Shown here: piece by piece, positions 1 to 8,335 of the stretch
Position numbering within the stretch: the stretch's first letter is position 1
Layout: the number at the start of each line of letters is the position of its first letter
Origin: JAXMAR01 sp046350295
Lineage (GTDB): Bacteria > Planctomycetota > Planctomycetia > Gemmatales > Gemmataceae
Reading direction: 5' to 3'
Assembly (NCBI GenBank): GCA_046350295.1
Contig: JAXMAR010000021.1
Location: forward strand, 50,846-114,845
Length of the DNA stretch: 64,000 bases
Notes under the pieces: model-generated
The model's database searches: none
What the model was told of the DNA's origin: nothing
The model's input: the letters and a program-made list of their open reading frames with translations, nothing else
Translations under genes and position numbers: made by a program

Positions 1-330
1 CTCCAGGCGCGCGGCCTGCTCGACGAGACGCTCGTCGTCGTCATGAGCGAGATGGGCCGCACGCCGCGCATCAACGGCAACGGCGGCCGCGACCACTGGA
101 CCCACTGCTTCGGCGCCTTCTTCGCCGGCGGCGGCATCCGCGGCGGCACGCTCGTCGGCGAATCCGACGCCCAGGCCGCCTACGTCAAGGACCGCCCCAT
201 CAGCCCCGCCGACATCTGCTGCACCATCTACGAACTCCTCGGCATCGACCCCGACCTCATGGTCCCCGACCGCAGCGCCCGGCCGGTGAGCATCGGGCAC
301 GGCGGCTCCGTGATCCGCGAGATGATCTGA
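1..330 (+). CDS. DUF1501 family protein, C-terminal part only
   Basis: The reading frame is open from the window edge to a TGA at 328-330, giving the last 109 residues. The segment EMGRTPRINGNGGRDHW is the conserved motif of the planctomycete DUF1501 family (alkaline-phosphatase/sulfatase-like fold, twin-arginine-exported), and matching motifs occur in the two DUF1501 genes near 27-30 kb. The end, with a YELLGIDPD stretch, is also family-typical. These proteins usually pair with DUF1549/DUF1553 cytochrome proteins, but the upstream neighbour is outside the window. The biochemical function of the family is not established. Start and N-terminus are not visible. Confidence 0.9.
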   Translation, partial: LQARGLLDETLVVVMSEMGRTPRINGNGGRDHWTHCFGAFFAGGGIRGGTLVGESDAQAAYVKDRPISPADICCTIYELLGIDPDLMVPDRSARPVSIGHGGSVIREMI

Positions 331-417
331 CGTCCGTTCCGCGACCGTGTCGCCTCCGCAAGAAACCTGTCCCTCAGCCAAAGCGCTGTCGAAGGCGCCG
401 CACTCCACATCATTGCC

Positions 418-2742
418 ATGAAACGCCTGCTCGCTCTCTGTCTATGCTCCTTGCTCCTGATTCCGCGTCTCTCCGCCCAGGACGCACGCTACGAAAAGGC
501 CGTCGCCGCGCTCGACGCCTTCATCGCCCGCGAACTCAAGGACAAGCACATCCCGGCGCTCTCCATCGCCCTCGTCGATGATCAGACCGTCGTCTGGGCC
601 AAGGGCTTCGGCTTCCAGGACCCGGACACGAAGCTGGCGGCGACTCCTAGGACCGTCTACCGCGTCGGCTCCGTCTCCAAGCCCACCGCGGCGCTCCTCC
701 TCATGATGCTCGTCGAGATGGGGTTGATCGATCTCGACGTCCCGGTCCAGACCTACGTCCCCGATTTCAAGCCGAAGAACACCTCCGGCAAGGCGATCAC
801 GCTGCGGCAGATCGTCAGCCATCGCAGCGGCCTGGTCCGCGAGTCCCCGGTCGGCAGTTACTTCGACGGCTCCGAACCCTCGCTCGAAGCGACCGCCCTC
901 AGCCTCAACGGCCTCGAGCTGGTCTATCCGCCGGAAACGAAGACCAGCTACTCCAACGTCGCCGTCGGCCTCGAAGGGCTCGTCATGCAGCGGACGCAGA
1001 AAGAAGAGTTCACCAAGCTCATCCGCCGCAAGCTCCTCAATCCGATCGGCATGACCAGCAGCGGCTACGCCATCACGCCGGAACTCAAGAAGAACCTGGC
1101 GAAGGCGACGATGTGGACCTATCACGGCCGCGAGTTTCCCGCCCCGCCTTTCAAGATGGCGATGCTCTCGGCCGGCAACCTTTATTCAACGGTCGAGGAC
1201 GAGGCGAAGCTCCTTTCCTTCCTCTTCGCGGGCGGCAAGACCAAGGACGGCAAACAACTGCTCCGGCCGGAAACGCTCGAGAAGATGTACCAGATCCAGT
1301 TCGCCAAGAAGGACGACACGGCCGGCTTCGGCATCGGCTGGTTCATCTCGGAACTCGACGGCAAGAAACGCATCGGCCACGGCGGCGCCGTCTACGGTTT
1401 CGCCACCGAGTTCGCCGCCCTGCCGGGGGAGAAGCTCGGCGTCATCGTCTGCGCCTCGCGCGACGTCGCCAACGGCCTGACGCGCCGCCTCGCCGATCTC
1501 GCCCTGCGCCACATGCTCGCCGTCAAGGCCGGCAAGGACCTGCCGAAGATCGAGAAGACGGCGCCCCTCAATCGCGAGGAAATCGAGCGCCTCGCCGGCC
1601 GCTACGTCTTCGGCAAGAAAGGCATCGACCTCATCCCGTCGGGCGAGCACCTCTATCTGCTGCCGACACTCGGCGGCGCCCGCGTCGAATTGCGCAAGGA
1701 GGGGAAGGGCTTCATCGTCGATGACGTGCAGTCCTTCGGGCTGCGCCTGACGCCGAAGGACGGCGATCTGGTGATCGACAAGGACCGCTACAAGCGCGTG
1801 GCGCCGGCCAAGCCGAAGCCGTGCCCCGAGAAATACCGCGAACTGCTGGGCGAATACGGCCCGGCGCACAACACACTCGTCCTCTTCGAACGCGACGGCA
1901 AGCTTTGCGCCCTCATCGAATGGGTCTTCGTCTATCCGCTCGAGGAGGCCGGCAAGGACGTCTACAGGTTCCCCGACTTCGGCCTGTACCACGGCGACAA
2001 GGTCGTCATCCATCGGGACGCCGCCGGCAAAGTCGCCAAGGTCACCGCGGGCAACGTCGACTTCCAGCCGCACGCGAAGGAAACCGGCACGTTCCGCATC
2101 CGGCCGCTCCGCCCGGTCGCCGAACTGGAGAAGGAGGCGCGCAAGGCGACGCCGCCCATGGAGAAGAACCCGTTCTTCAAGAAAGCGGACCTGGTCGATT
2201 TGACGACGCTCGACAAGACGATCGAGCTCGATATCCGCTACGCTTGCGACAACAACTTCCTCGGCGCCCCGCTCTACAAGTCGGCCCGCGCCTTCATGCA
2301 ACGCCCCGCCGCGGCAGCGCTGGTCCGTGCCCATCAGAAGCTGAAGGAGAAGGGCTTCGGCCTCCTGATCCACGACGCCTACCGCCCCTGGTACGTCACC
2401 AAGATCTTCTGGGACGCCACCCCGGAGGTAATGAAAAACTTCGTCGCCGACCCGCTCGCCGGCTCACGCCACAACCGCGGCTGCGCCGTCGACGTCACGC
2501 TCTACGACCTGAAGACGGGAAAAGCGGTCGACATGGTCTCGGGCTACGACGAGTTCACCGATCGCGCCTATCCCGACTACATCGGCGGCACGTCGCTGGA
2601 ACGCCGCCATCGCGCCATCCTGCGCGAGGCGATGGAGGCCGAAGGCTTCACCGTCTATGCCGCCGAATGGTGGCACTTCGACTACCGCGATTGGCGCCAC
2701 TATCCGCTCGGCAACGTGGCGTTCGAAGAGCTGGAAAGATGA
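418..2742 (+). CDS. Exported class C beta-lactamase-like serine hydrolase fused to VanX-type D-Ala-D-Ala dipeptidase
   Basis: 774 residues. A signal peptide (residues 1-21, ending LSAQ) predicts export. Residues about 25-340 are a beta-lactamase/penicillin-binding-like serine hydrolase: the nucleophile motif SVSK near residue 88, YSN near 180 and HGG near 321. A linker domain follows. Residues about 595-770 are a zinc D-Ala-D-Ala dipeptidase of the VanX/DdpX family: SRHNRGCAVD supplies the SxHxxGxxxD metal motif and EWWHFDY the ExWH catalytic/metal motif. Both halves keep their key residues, so the protein probably acts on D-Ala-containing peptidoglycan peptides or dipeptides in the periplasm; the substrate is inferred. 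The ATG precedes a clean signal peptide. It stands alone, convergent with fumarase. Confidence 0.9.
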   Translation: MKRLLALCLCSLLLIPRLSAQDARYEKAVAALDAFIARELKDKHIPALSIALVDDQTVVWAKGFGFQDPDTKLAATPRTVYRVGSVSKPTAALLLMMLVEMGLIDLDVPVQTYVPDFKPKNTSGKAITLRQIVSHRSGLVRESPVGSYFDGSEPSLEATALSLNGLELVYPPETKTSYSNVAVGLEGLVMQRTQKEEFTKLIRRKLLNPIGMTSSGYAITPELKKNLAKATMWTYHGREFPAPPFKMAMLSAGNLYSTVEDEAKLLSFLFAGGKTKDGKQLLRPETLEKMYQIQFAKKDDTAGFGIGWFISELDGKKRIGHGGAVYGFATEFAALPGEKLGVIVCASRDVANGLTRRLADLALRHMLAVKAGKDLPKIEKTAPLNREEIERLAGRYVFGKKGIDLIPSGEHLYLLPTLGGARVELRKEGKGFIVDDVQSFGLRLTPKDGDLVIDKDRYKRVAPAKPKPCPEKYRELLGEYGPAHNTLVLFERDGKLCALIEWVFVYPLEEAGKDVYRFPDFGLYHGDKVVIHRDAAGKVAKVTAGNVDFQPHAKETGTFRIRPLRPVAELEKEARKATPPMEKNPFFKKADLVDLTTLDKTIELDIRYACDNNFLGAPLYKSARAFMQRPAAAALVRAHQKLKEKGFGLLIHDAYRPWYVTKIFWDATPEVMKNFVADPLAGSRHNRGCAVDVTLYDLKTGKAVDMVSGYDEFTDRAYPDYIGGTSLERRHRAILREAMEAEGFTVYAAEWWHFDYRDWRHYPLGNVAFEELER

Positions 2743-2748
2743 ATGCAG

Positions 2749-2889
2749 GTGAGTGGTGGCTGGTGAGTGGTGGCTGGTGGCTGGCAACCGCGTTTCTCGT
2801 CACCATCAGCCACCAATCATCAGCCACCAATCACCAGCCACCAGCCACCAGCCACCAGCATTCTGACTTCTGCATTCTCCATTCTGCAT
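2749..2889. repeat. Low-complexity inverted repeat array between convergent genes
   Basis: Plus-strand copies of a GTGGCTGGTGAGTG-like unit (2749-2785) are followed by reverse-complement units built from CAGCCACC(A) (2805-2860), so the two halves can fold together. A run of related ATTCTGCATTC-like words follows to 2889. It fills the gap between the ends of the hydrolase fusion and fumarase, so it may act as a bidirectional terminator-like structure, which is inference. Short ORFs across it are artefacts of the repeat. Confidence 0.75.
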
Positions 2890-2892
2890 GTT

Positions 2893-4329
2893 CTATTTCT
2901 CCGTTTCCGTCATGCTGCGCGGGTTGAGCGCCGCGCTCAGCTCCGCTTCCTTGACGATGGCGTCGGAATCCTTCTTCTTGAGCTGTCCCGCCTTGATCTT
3001 CTCCAGGCACAGTTGCCGCACCGTCTTGCCTGCCTTGAACGCTTCCTTGGCGATCGCGGCCGCCTGGTCGTAGCCGATGAGCGGGTTGAGGCTGGTCACC
3101 ATCGCCATCGACCACTCGACCTGCTTTTCGCACGCCTCGCGGTTGGGCTGCATCTCCTCGGCGCAGAAGTCGATGAAGGCGCTCGTGCAGGAGGCGAGCA
3201 GCTCGGCGCTTTCGATGGTCGCCAGGCCCATCACCGGCATCATGATGTTGAGCTCGAACTGGCCGCCTGTCGCGCCGGAGAAGGCGACGGTCTGGTCGTT
3301 CCCCATGACGCGGGCGCACACCTGCATCATGCTCTCGCACAGAACCGGGTTGACCTTGCCCGGCATGATCGAGCTGCCGGGCTGGCGGTCGGGCAGGATC
3401 ACCTCGAAGAAACCGCAGCGCGGGCCGGAGCCGAGCCAGCGGATGTTGTTCGCGATCGAGAAGAGGCTGACGGCGATGGCGCGGAGCTCGCCGGAGCATT
3501 CGACGAGGCCGTCGCGCGTGGCATTCGCCTCGAAGTGGTTCTTCGCCTCGACAAAGGGGACGCCTGTCTCCTGGGCCAGCGCCTGCGCCACGCGCCGGCC
3601 GAACTCCGGATGCGTGTTGATGCCGGTGCCGACCGCGGTGCCGCCCGCCGGCAGCTCCAGCACGGCCTTGAGCCCGCGCTCGGCCCTTTCCAGGCTCAGC
3701 TCGATCTGCCGGGCGTAGCCGCTGAACTCCTGGCCCAGGCGGATCGGCGTGGCGTCGGCCAGATGGGTCCGGCCGATCTTGATGATGTCGTCCCAGTCGC
3801 GGGCCTTCTTGGCGAGAACGCCGTGGAAGCGCTTCAGGACGGGCGCCAGCTCCTTGGCGATGGCCTGGCCGACGGCGACGTGGATGGCGGTGGGGAACAT
3901 GTCGTTGGTCGACTGCCCCATGTTCACGTGGTCGTTGGGATGGATCGGCTTCTTGGCTTGAAATCGGTCGCCGCCCGTCTGCTCGATGGCGCGGTTGCTG
4001 ATCACCTCGTTGACATTCATGTTCGAGCTGGTACCCGAGCCGGTCTGGAAGACGTCGAGCGGGAACTCGCCATCCCATTTGCCGGCGGCGACTTCGCGGG
4101 CGGCGGCGATGATCGGCTCGGCGATCTCCTTCTTCAGCTTGCCGACGTCCCGGTTGGCGACGGCGGCCGCGACCTTGACGAGGCCGAGCGCCCGGATGAG
4201 CCGCTTCGGCAGCGCCTGGCCGGAGATCGGGAAGTTCTCGACGGCCCGCTGCGTCTGGGCGCCGTAGTAAGCCTTGGCGGGGACCTTGACCTCGCCCATG
4301 GAGTCTTTTTCGATGCGATGCTCGGACAT
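2893..4329 (-). CDS. fumC: Fumarate hydratase class II
   Basis: Interconverts fumarate and L-malate in the TCA cycle as a cytoplasmic homotetramer. The 478-residue product has the superfamily signature GSSIMPGKVNPV and the active-site region GSGTSSNMNVNEV, and its length fits class II enzymes. The frame opens upstream at 4389, but the ATG at 4329 (MSEHRIEKDSMGEV) is chosen because GGAG sits about 10 bases upstream and the extra 20 residues resemble no fumarase N-terminus. It appears monocistronic, convergent with the upstream fusion gene. No anomalies are seen in catalytic regions. Confidence 0.97.
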   Translation of the reverse strand: MSEHRIEKDSMGEVKVPAKAYYGAQTQRAVENFPISGQALPKRLIRALGLVKVAAAVANRDVGKLKKEIAEPIIAAAREVAAGKWDGEFPLDVFQTGSGTSSNMNVNEVISNRAIEQTGGDRFQAKKPIHPNDHVNMGQSTNDMFPTAIHVAVGQAIAKELAPVLKRFHGVLAKKARDWDDIIKIGRTHLADATPIRLGQEFSGYARQIELSLERAERGLKAVLELPAGGTAVGTGINTHPEFGRRVAQALAQETGVPFVEAKNHFEANATRDGLVECSGELRAIAVSLFSIANNIRWLGSGPRCGFFEVILPDRQPGSSIMPGKVNPVLCESMMQVCARVMGNDQTVAFSGATGGQFELNIMMPVMGLATIESAELLASCTSAFIDFCAEEMQPNREACEKQVEWSMAMVTSLNPLIGYDQAAAIAKEAFKAGKTVRQLCLEKIKAGQLKKKDSDAIVKEAELSAALNPRSMTETEK

Positions 4330-4542
4330 GGAAGCTGCTCCGGTGGTTGCTTGTTTGGGTTGTCTTATCGGAGCCAAGACGTGGTTCAACCCGCCCTACC
4401 GGGAACGCGACGTTGAAATGCGATCCTCAACAACTCTCGCCAATTCGCCTTCATGGATTTCCGAAGCGTCATCGAATCTGAGTTCCAAGTGTCTTACCGC
4501 TTCGATGTCACCGATGCTCTGGAGGCTCATGTCGTCTCAATG

Positions 4543-4761
4543 CTATCGAGAAACGGGGGACACGCCGCTGCCCGTATGCCGTGCCTTCAAATCGCCATTC
4601 ACGCCGGTTGCCTTCGGCCGCCGCGGCGGCAGCGATACGATGTGCCGTCCGCTCGCCTGCTCTTGCGCTTTAAGGTCGCGATGAATCGCCTCGAGGTCGC
4701 AACCGAAGCGCTCCGCATACGCCTCCCGCGTTTTCCGCACTTCAAGCAACACGTCGTCCAC
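4543..4761 (-). CDS. Small partner protein of a PIN-domain toxin (probable antitoxin-like)
   Basis: About 72 residues beginning VDDVLLEVRKTREAYAERFG and containing the charged ASGRHIVSLPPRR segment. The GTG at 4761 is preferred: GGAAGGAG lies 7 bases upstream and the start is only 2 bases after the stop of the PIN gene, implying translational coupling. An in-frame ATG at 4800 exists but lies inside the upstream gene without a better ribosome site. I recall small proteins of this type following PIN proteins in planctomycetes and cyanobacteria, so an antitoxin role is suggested by context. The tail after the RR motif looks poorly conserved. Confidence 0.7.
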   Translation of the reverse strand: MDDVLLEVRKTREAYAERFGCDLEAIHRDLKAQEQASGRHIVSLPPRRPKATGVNGDLKARHTGSGVSPVSR

Positions 4762-4763
4762 GG

Positions 4764-5243
4764 TCAGTCTCCTTCCGATAACAATTCTTCCGGTGTGCAA
4801 ATCGCGGGCGGCTCATACCCGGTTGCCCGACAAATCGACTCGATCGGGTCCCGAAATACCGCGTTCGCAATATGAGTGCAATTCCATGTGAGGAGGTAAT
4901 CCATTCCGTGAAGCGCCGCCAAGGCGATGTGGAGAGCGTCTACCGCCGCCCGCTCAGGCAACGGCACTCTCGCCACCAACTCCTGGGCCGGCTTCGTCGC
5001 ATCCTCCGTCTGCTCCAGCAAGGGCAGGTCCTGAATCGCTGCCAATCGCTGGGAGGCGGCGGTCGCATCACCGGCCTGGCATTCGGCGAGAACAACCTGC
5101 GAGATGAAAAGGTCGAACTGCGTCCGCCGCTTCTCCCACCATTCGCGCGTGATTTGCTGGTGGGCGGCTCGAACCAAATCGCGACTTGGCCAGGCCGTCA
5201 AGTAGCTCGGAATTGTGGTCTCGACATAGACGCGCGCCTTCAT
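4764..5243 (-). CDS. PIN-domain protein, VapC-like putative ribonuclease toxin
   Basis: 159 residues with a PIN-fold start (ARVYVETTIPSYLTA, supplying the first acidic position as E), a middle acid in VLAECQAG, and AAVDALHIALAALHGMDYLLTWN, which holds the D...D/W motif near the C-terminus. PIN proteins cleave RNA with Mg2+ or Mn2+ and commonly serve as VapC toxins. The stop codon is 2 bases from the GTG of the downstream partner, so the two form an operon. The first catalytic aspartate being ET rather than DT is seen in this VapC-like subfamily. Substrate and toxicity are inferred. Confidence 0.85.
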   Translation of the reverse strand: MKARVYVETTIPSYLTAWPSRDLVRAAHQQITREWWEKRRTQFDLFISQVVLAECQAGDATAASQRLAAIQDLPLLEQTEDATKPAQELVARVPLPERAAVDALHIALAALHGMDYLLTWNCTHIANAVFRDPIESICRATGYEPPAICTPEELLSEGD

Positions 5244-5328
5244 GCAGCCATCGTACCGGAGCGGGCTGGTGACTTCAACGAGACGACTGACTTGTACGCG
5301 AAGCCGCCAAAGCCCCTATCCTTAAAGC

Positions 5329-6432
5329 ATGCGCGGAAAAAAACCACCCGACGAACTGCCCGCCTGTTACGCCATCGTCCACCCCGGGCTCGAGGAAGTC
5401 GCCGCTGAGGAGATCGAGCAGGAGCTTGGCGGCGAGATCAAGAAGAGCGGCCTGGGCGTCGTCGTCTTTCGCCTCGCGGAGATCGATCGCCGCATCCTGC
5501 AACTGCGGACGACGGAAGACGTTTTCCTCCTCGGCTGGGGGACCGACGAGCTGAGCTACCGCGCTCAGGACCTCGAAAGCATCCGCCGCTGGACCGAGAA
5601 GGTCAACTGGGCCAAGCTCCTGGCGCTGCACCACGCCATCCGCCCCAAACCCAAGGGCAAGCCGACCTACAACCTGATTGCCCAGATGAACGGGCAGCGT
5701 GGCTATCGCCGGGTCGACGCCCTCAAGTCGATGGCGCGCGGCCTGACCGACAAGTTCCCCGCGAGCTGGAAGCAGGCCGAGGAGAACGCGGCGATCGAGT
5801 TCTGGCTCACCATCGAGGCGGCGATGGCGGTGTGCGGCCTGCGGCTCTCGGATCGCACGATGCGGCATCGCACCTACAAGGTGGAGCATCTCCCAGCCTC
5901 GCTGCGCCCCACTCTTGCCGCCGCGATGGTACGCCTTGCCGAGCCCCGGCCCGGCATGACGGTCCTCGATCCGATGTGCGGCGCCGGCACACTCTTGGCC
6001 GAGACGCTGGAATACGCCCGCGGCAAGAAACGGGGCGATCCGCTCGCCGGGAACATCACGCTCTGGGGCGGCGACGTGGAGACGCCGCATGTCAAAGCCG
6101 CCGAGGACAACCTGCGCCGCCTCGGCGCCGTTCGCCTGGAGACCTGGGACGCGCGCCGGCTGCCGGTCGGCGACGCCTCCGTCGACCGCATCCTCTGCAA
6201 TCCCCCCTTCGGCAAACAGCTGAGCACGCCGGAAGAAATCCGGCCGCTCTATCGCGACACGATACGCGAGATGGATCGCGTGCTAAGGCCGGGGGGGAGG
6301 GCGGTATTGCTCGTCTCCGATGTGCCGGCGTTACGCGCGGCGCTCGAGCCGGTGGCGTGGAAAAAGGTGCGGGCCGTCAACGTGCGGATTCTTGGTCAGC
6401 GCTCGACGATCGGCGTCTACCGGAAGGCGTAG
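5329..6432 (+). CDS. THUMP-domain RNA methyltransferase (UPF0020/Trm14-like)
   Basis: 367 residues. The N-terminal part (CYAIVHPGLEEVAAEEI) and residues about 60-170 match the THUMP RNA-binding region of tRNA or rRNA methyltransferases. The C-terminal Rossmann domain has the SAM-binding motif LDPMCGAGTLLAE near residue 213 and the catalytic NPPFGK near residue 290, which is typical of N2-guanine methyltransferases. It therefore probably methylates a guanine in tRNA or 23S rRNA in the cytoplasm; the exact position cannot be told from sequence. No clear ribosome-binding site precedes the ATG. It stands alone, convergent with the DUF421 gene 7 bases downstream. Confidence 0.9.
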   Translation: MRGKKPPDELPACYAIVHPGLEEVAAEEIEQELGGEIKKSGLGVVVFRLAEIDRRILQLRTTEDVFLLGWGTDELSYRAQDLESIRRWTEKVNWAKLLALHHAIRPKPKGKPTYNLIAQMNGQRGYRRVDALKSMARGLTDKFPASWKQAEENAAIEFWLTIEAAMAVCGLRLSDRTMRHRTYKVEHLPASLRPTLAAAMVRLAEPRPGMTVLDPMCGAGTLLAETLEYARGKKRGDPLAGNITLWGGDVETPHVKAAEDNLRRLGAVRLETWDARRLPVGDASVDRILCNPPFGKQLSTPEEIRPLYRDTIREMDRVLRPGGRAVLLVSDVPALRAALEPVAWKKVRAVNVRILGQRSTIGVYRKA

Positions 6433-6439
6433 CCGGCGC

Positions 6440-6967
6440 TCATCCTCCCACCGTTCCCGGCGGCGGCATGCTATGGCCGCCGGCGTGGTTCTTGTCGGCC
6501 ATGCGAATCGTGGTCACCGTGCCGTTGTTCTCCAGGATGGCGACGTGGACCTCTTCCGGGCCGGCGCAGCCCGCGGCCCGGAGCGACGAGAGCAGCTCGT
6601 GCATGGTCATGCGCACGCCCGCCATCGCCTTGCGGTCGATGTGCCCGTTGTGAATGAGCAGCACGGGCCTGCCTTCAATGAGACGTTCGAGCCATTTGCT
6701 GCGGTAGGTGGCGACCGCGACGAGCCCGTTCAAGACGACCAGGGTCGTGGCGAGGATGAGCCCACCGGTGATCGAGTTGTCGCCGCCGTTCATCGAGTTC
6801 TGCACGGCATTGCTCAAGATCAGGAGCAAGACGAGGTCGAACGGAGCGAGTTGCCCGATCTGCCTCTTTCCCGTGATCCGCAGCAAGATGATGAGGAAGG
6901 CGTAGACGACGACGGCGCGGATGGGGAACTGCCACCACTCGATATCGGTTTGCCAAAGCTTGTCCAT
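6440..6967 (-). CDS. DUF421 (YetF/YcaP-like) membrane protein
   Basis: 175 residues. Three N-terminal membrane segments (residues about 15-35, 42-60, 70-90) include the conserved ITGKRQIGQLAPFDLV motif of the DUF421 family. A cytoplasmic alpha/beta domain follows (GRPVLLIHNGHID ... MTMHELLSSLR). These proteins are widespread inner-membrane proteins of uncertain function. GGAGG precedes the ATG by 9 bases. It is a single-gene unit, divergent from the AAA ATPase gene with 95 bases between them. Confidence 0.92.
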   Translation of the reverse strand: MDKLWQTDIEWWQFPIRAVVVYAFLIILLRITGKRQIGQLAPFDLVLLLILSNAVQNSMNGGDNSITGGLILATTLVVLNGLVAVATYRSKWLERLIEGRPVLLIHNGHIDRKAMAGVRMTMHELLSSLRAAGCAGPEEVHVAILENNGTVTTIRMADKNHAGGHSMPPPGTVGG

Positions 6968-7062
6968 CGTCGGGGCCTCCGGATTGACGTGGTGTCATCT
7001 ATGCGTATAGTATGAGTGTCATGACTTATTCTATATGGATAGCGAAATGGAGATAAGACCCG

Positions 7063-8292
7063 ATGGCGAAGCTCGTGGCGAATCCGTATAAGCCGGGCGC
7101 AGGTCATTCGCCCCCTCATCTCGCCGGCCGCAAGAAAGAAGCCGCCGAGTTTCGCAAGTTCCTGGCCCAGGAGACGGTGAGTCAAAACGTCGTGCTGACC
7201 GGGCTCCGCGGCGTCGGCAAGACAGTTCTCATGGACGACGTCTACAAGCCCCTCGCCATCCAGGAAGGATGGATTTGGGTGGGATCGGATTTTTCCGAGT
7301 CCGCGTTTGTGGACGAGAAAGCGCTTTGCCACAGGCTTCTCACCGATCTTTCGCTTTTCACGGCCACCCTAAGCATATCGAGGTCCGAGCGCTCGATGAC
7401 GCTGCACCGGCCACGGCGCGACGTGGTGGAAAGACTGGATTATGATTATCTGGTTTCCTTTCTCGAACGGCAGCCCGGCCTGATGGTGGACAAGCTCAAA
7501 GCGACGCTTGAGTTCGTGTGGAAGGCCGTGCCGGCGACGGGCAAGCGGGGAATCATCTTTGCGTACGATGAAGCGCAGGTCGTGCAGGACCGCAGGGACA
7601 AAGATCAGTACCCTTTAGCGTTGCTTCTGGAAGCTTTCCAGTCCCTTCAGAGAAAAGGCATGCGTTACATGCTCCTTCTCGCGGGCCTACCCACGTTGTT
7701 TCCCAAATTGGTTGAATCACGCACCTACGCCGAGCGAATGTTCACGGTGCAGGAGATCGGCCGACTCGACCCAGCCGCGGCGGACGAGGCGATCACCAAG
7801 CCGCTCGAGAAGAACAATTGGAGCTTCTCCGCCGAGGCCATCCGTGCGATTGCGGAATCGTCCGGGCGTTATCCGTATTTCATTCAATTCATCTGCCGCG
7901 AATCGTTCGACCATTTTCGGCTGCATTTTGAAGAAGGCCGCCACGGGCCGCCGCCTTCGATCCCGATGGCGACGCTCATTCTGAAACTCGACGCCGATTT
8001 CTTTGCCGGCCGCTGGGGCAAGGCGACCGACAGACAGCGCGAATTGCTTTATTGCGTCGCCCGATTGCCTCACGCGGCCGAAGAGTTTACCGTGAGCGAG
8101 ATCGTGGCGATTTCGAGGAAAATCGGCGGGTTGAAGCCATTCAAGGCCGCCGACGTGAGCCAGATCTTGCCAAAATTGATTGATGCCGGCTTGATCTACA
8201 AGAACCGTTACGGCAAGTACTCCTTGGCTGTTCCCCTGTTCGACGGATACATCACAAGGCAGTTTGTGGCGGCAAAGGCGGCGCCCCACTGA
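7063..8292 (+). CDS. Stand-alone AAA-type ATPase, ORC/AAA_16-like
   Basis: 409 residues. Walker A GLRGVGKT is at 47-54 and Walker B IIFAYDE near 164-170, followed by a sensor region (YMLLLAGLPTL) and a C-terminal winged-helix-like tail (EFTVSEIVAISRK...LPKLIDAGLIYKNRYGKYSL). This is the layout of archaeal-type/Orc1-Cdc6-like STAND-related ATPases, many of which are found in mobile or defence settings, though this one has no partner gene. GGAG upstream supports the ATG. Function beyond ATP-dependent DNA or protein interaction is not assignable. Base use is slightly less GC-rich than the neighbours by eye, which could mean transfer. Confidence 0.85.
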   Translation: MAKLVANPYKPGAGHSPPHLAGRKKEAAEFRKFLAQETVSQNVVLTGLRGVGKTVLMDDVYKPLAIQEGWIWVGSDFSESAFVDEKALCHRLLTDLSLFTATLSISRSERSMTLHRPRRDVVERLDYDYLVSFLERQPGLMVDKLKATLEFVWKAVPATGKRGIIFAYDEAQVVQDRRDKDQYPLALLLEAFQSLQRKGMRYMLLLAGLPTLFPKLVESRTYAERMFTVQEIGRLDPAAADEAITKPLEKNNWSFSAEAIRAIAESSGRYPYFIQFICRESFDHFRLHFEEGRHGPPPSIPMATLILKLDADFFAGRWGKATDRQRELLYCVARLPHAAEEFTVSEIVAISRKIGGLKPFKAADVSQILPKLIDAGLIYKNRYGKYSLAVPLFDGYITRQFVAAKAAPH

Positions 8293-8335
8293 GGCGAAGC
8301 TACGCCGCAATCTACGCGCCCGACTGGGCATCGCC

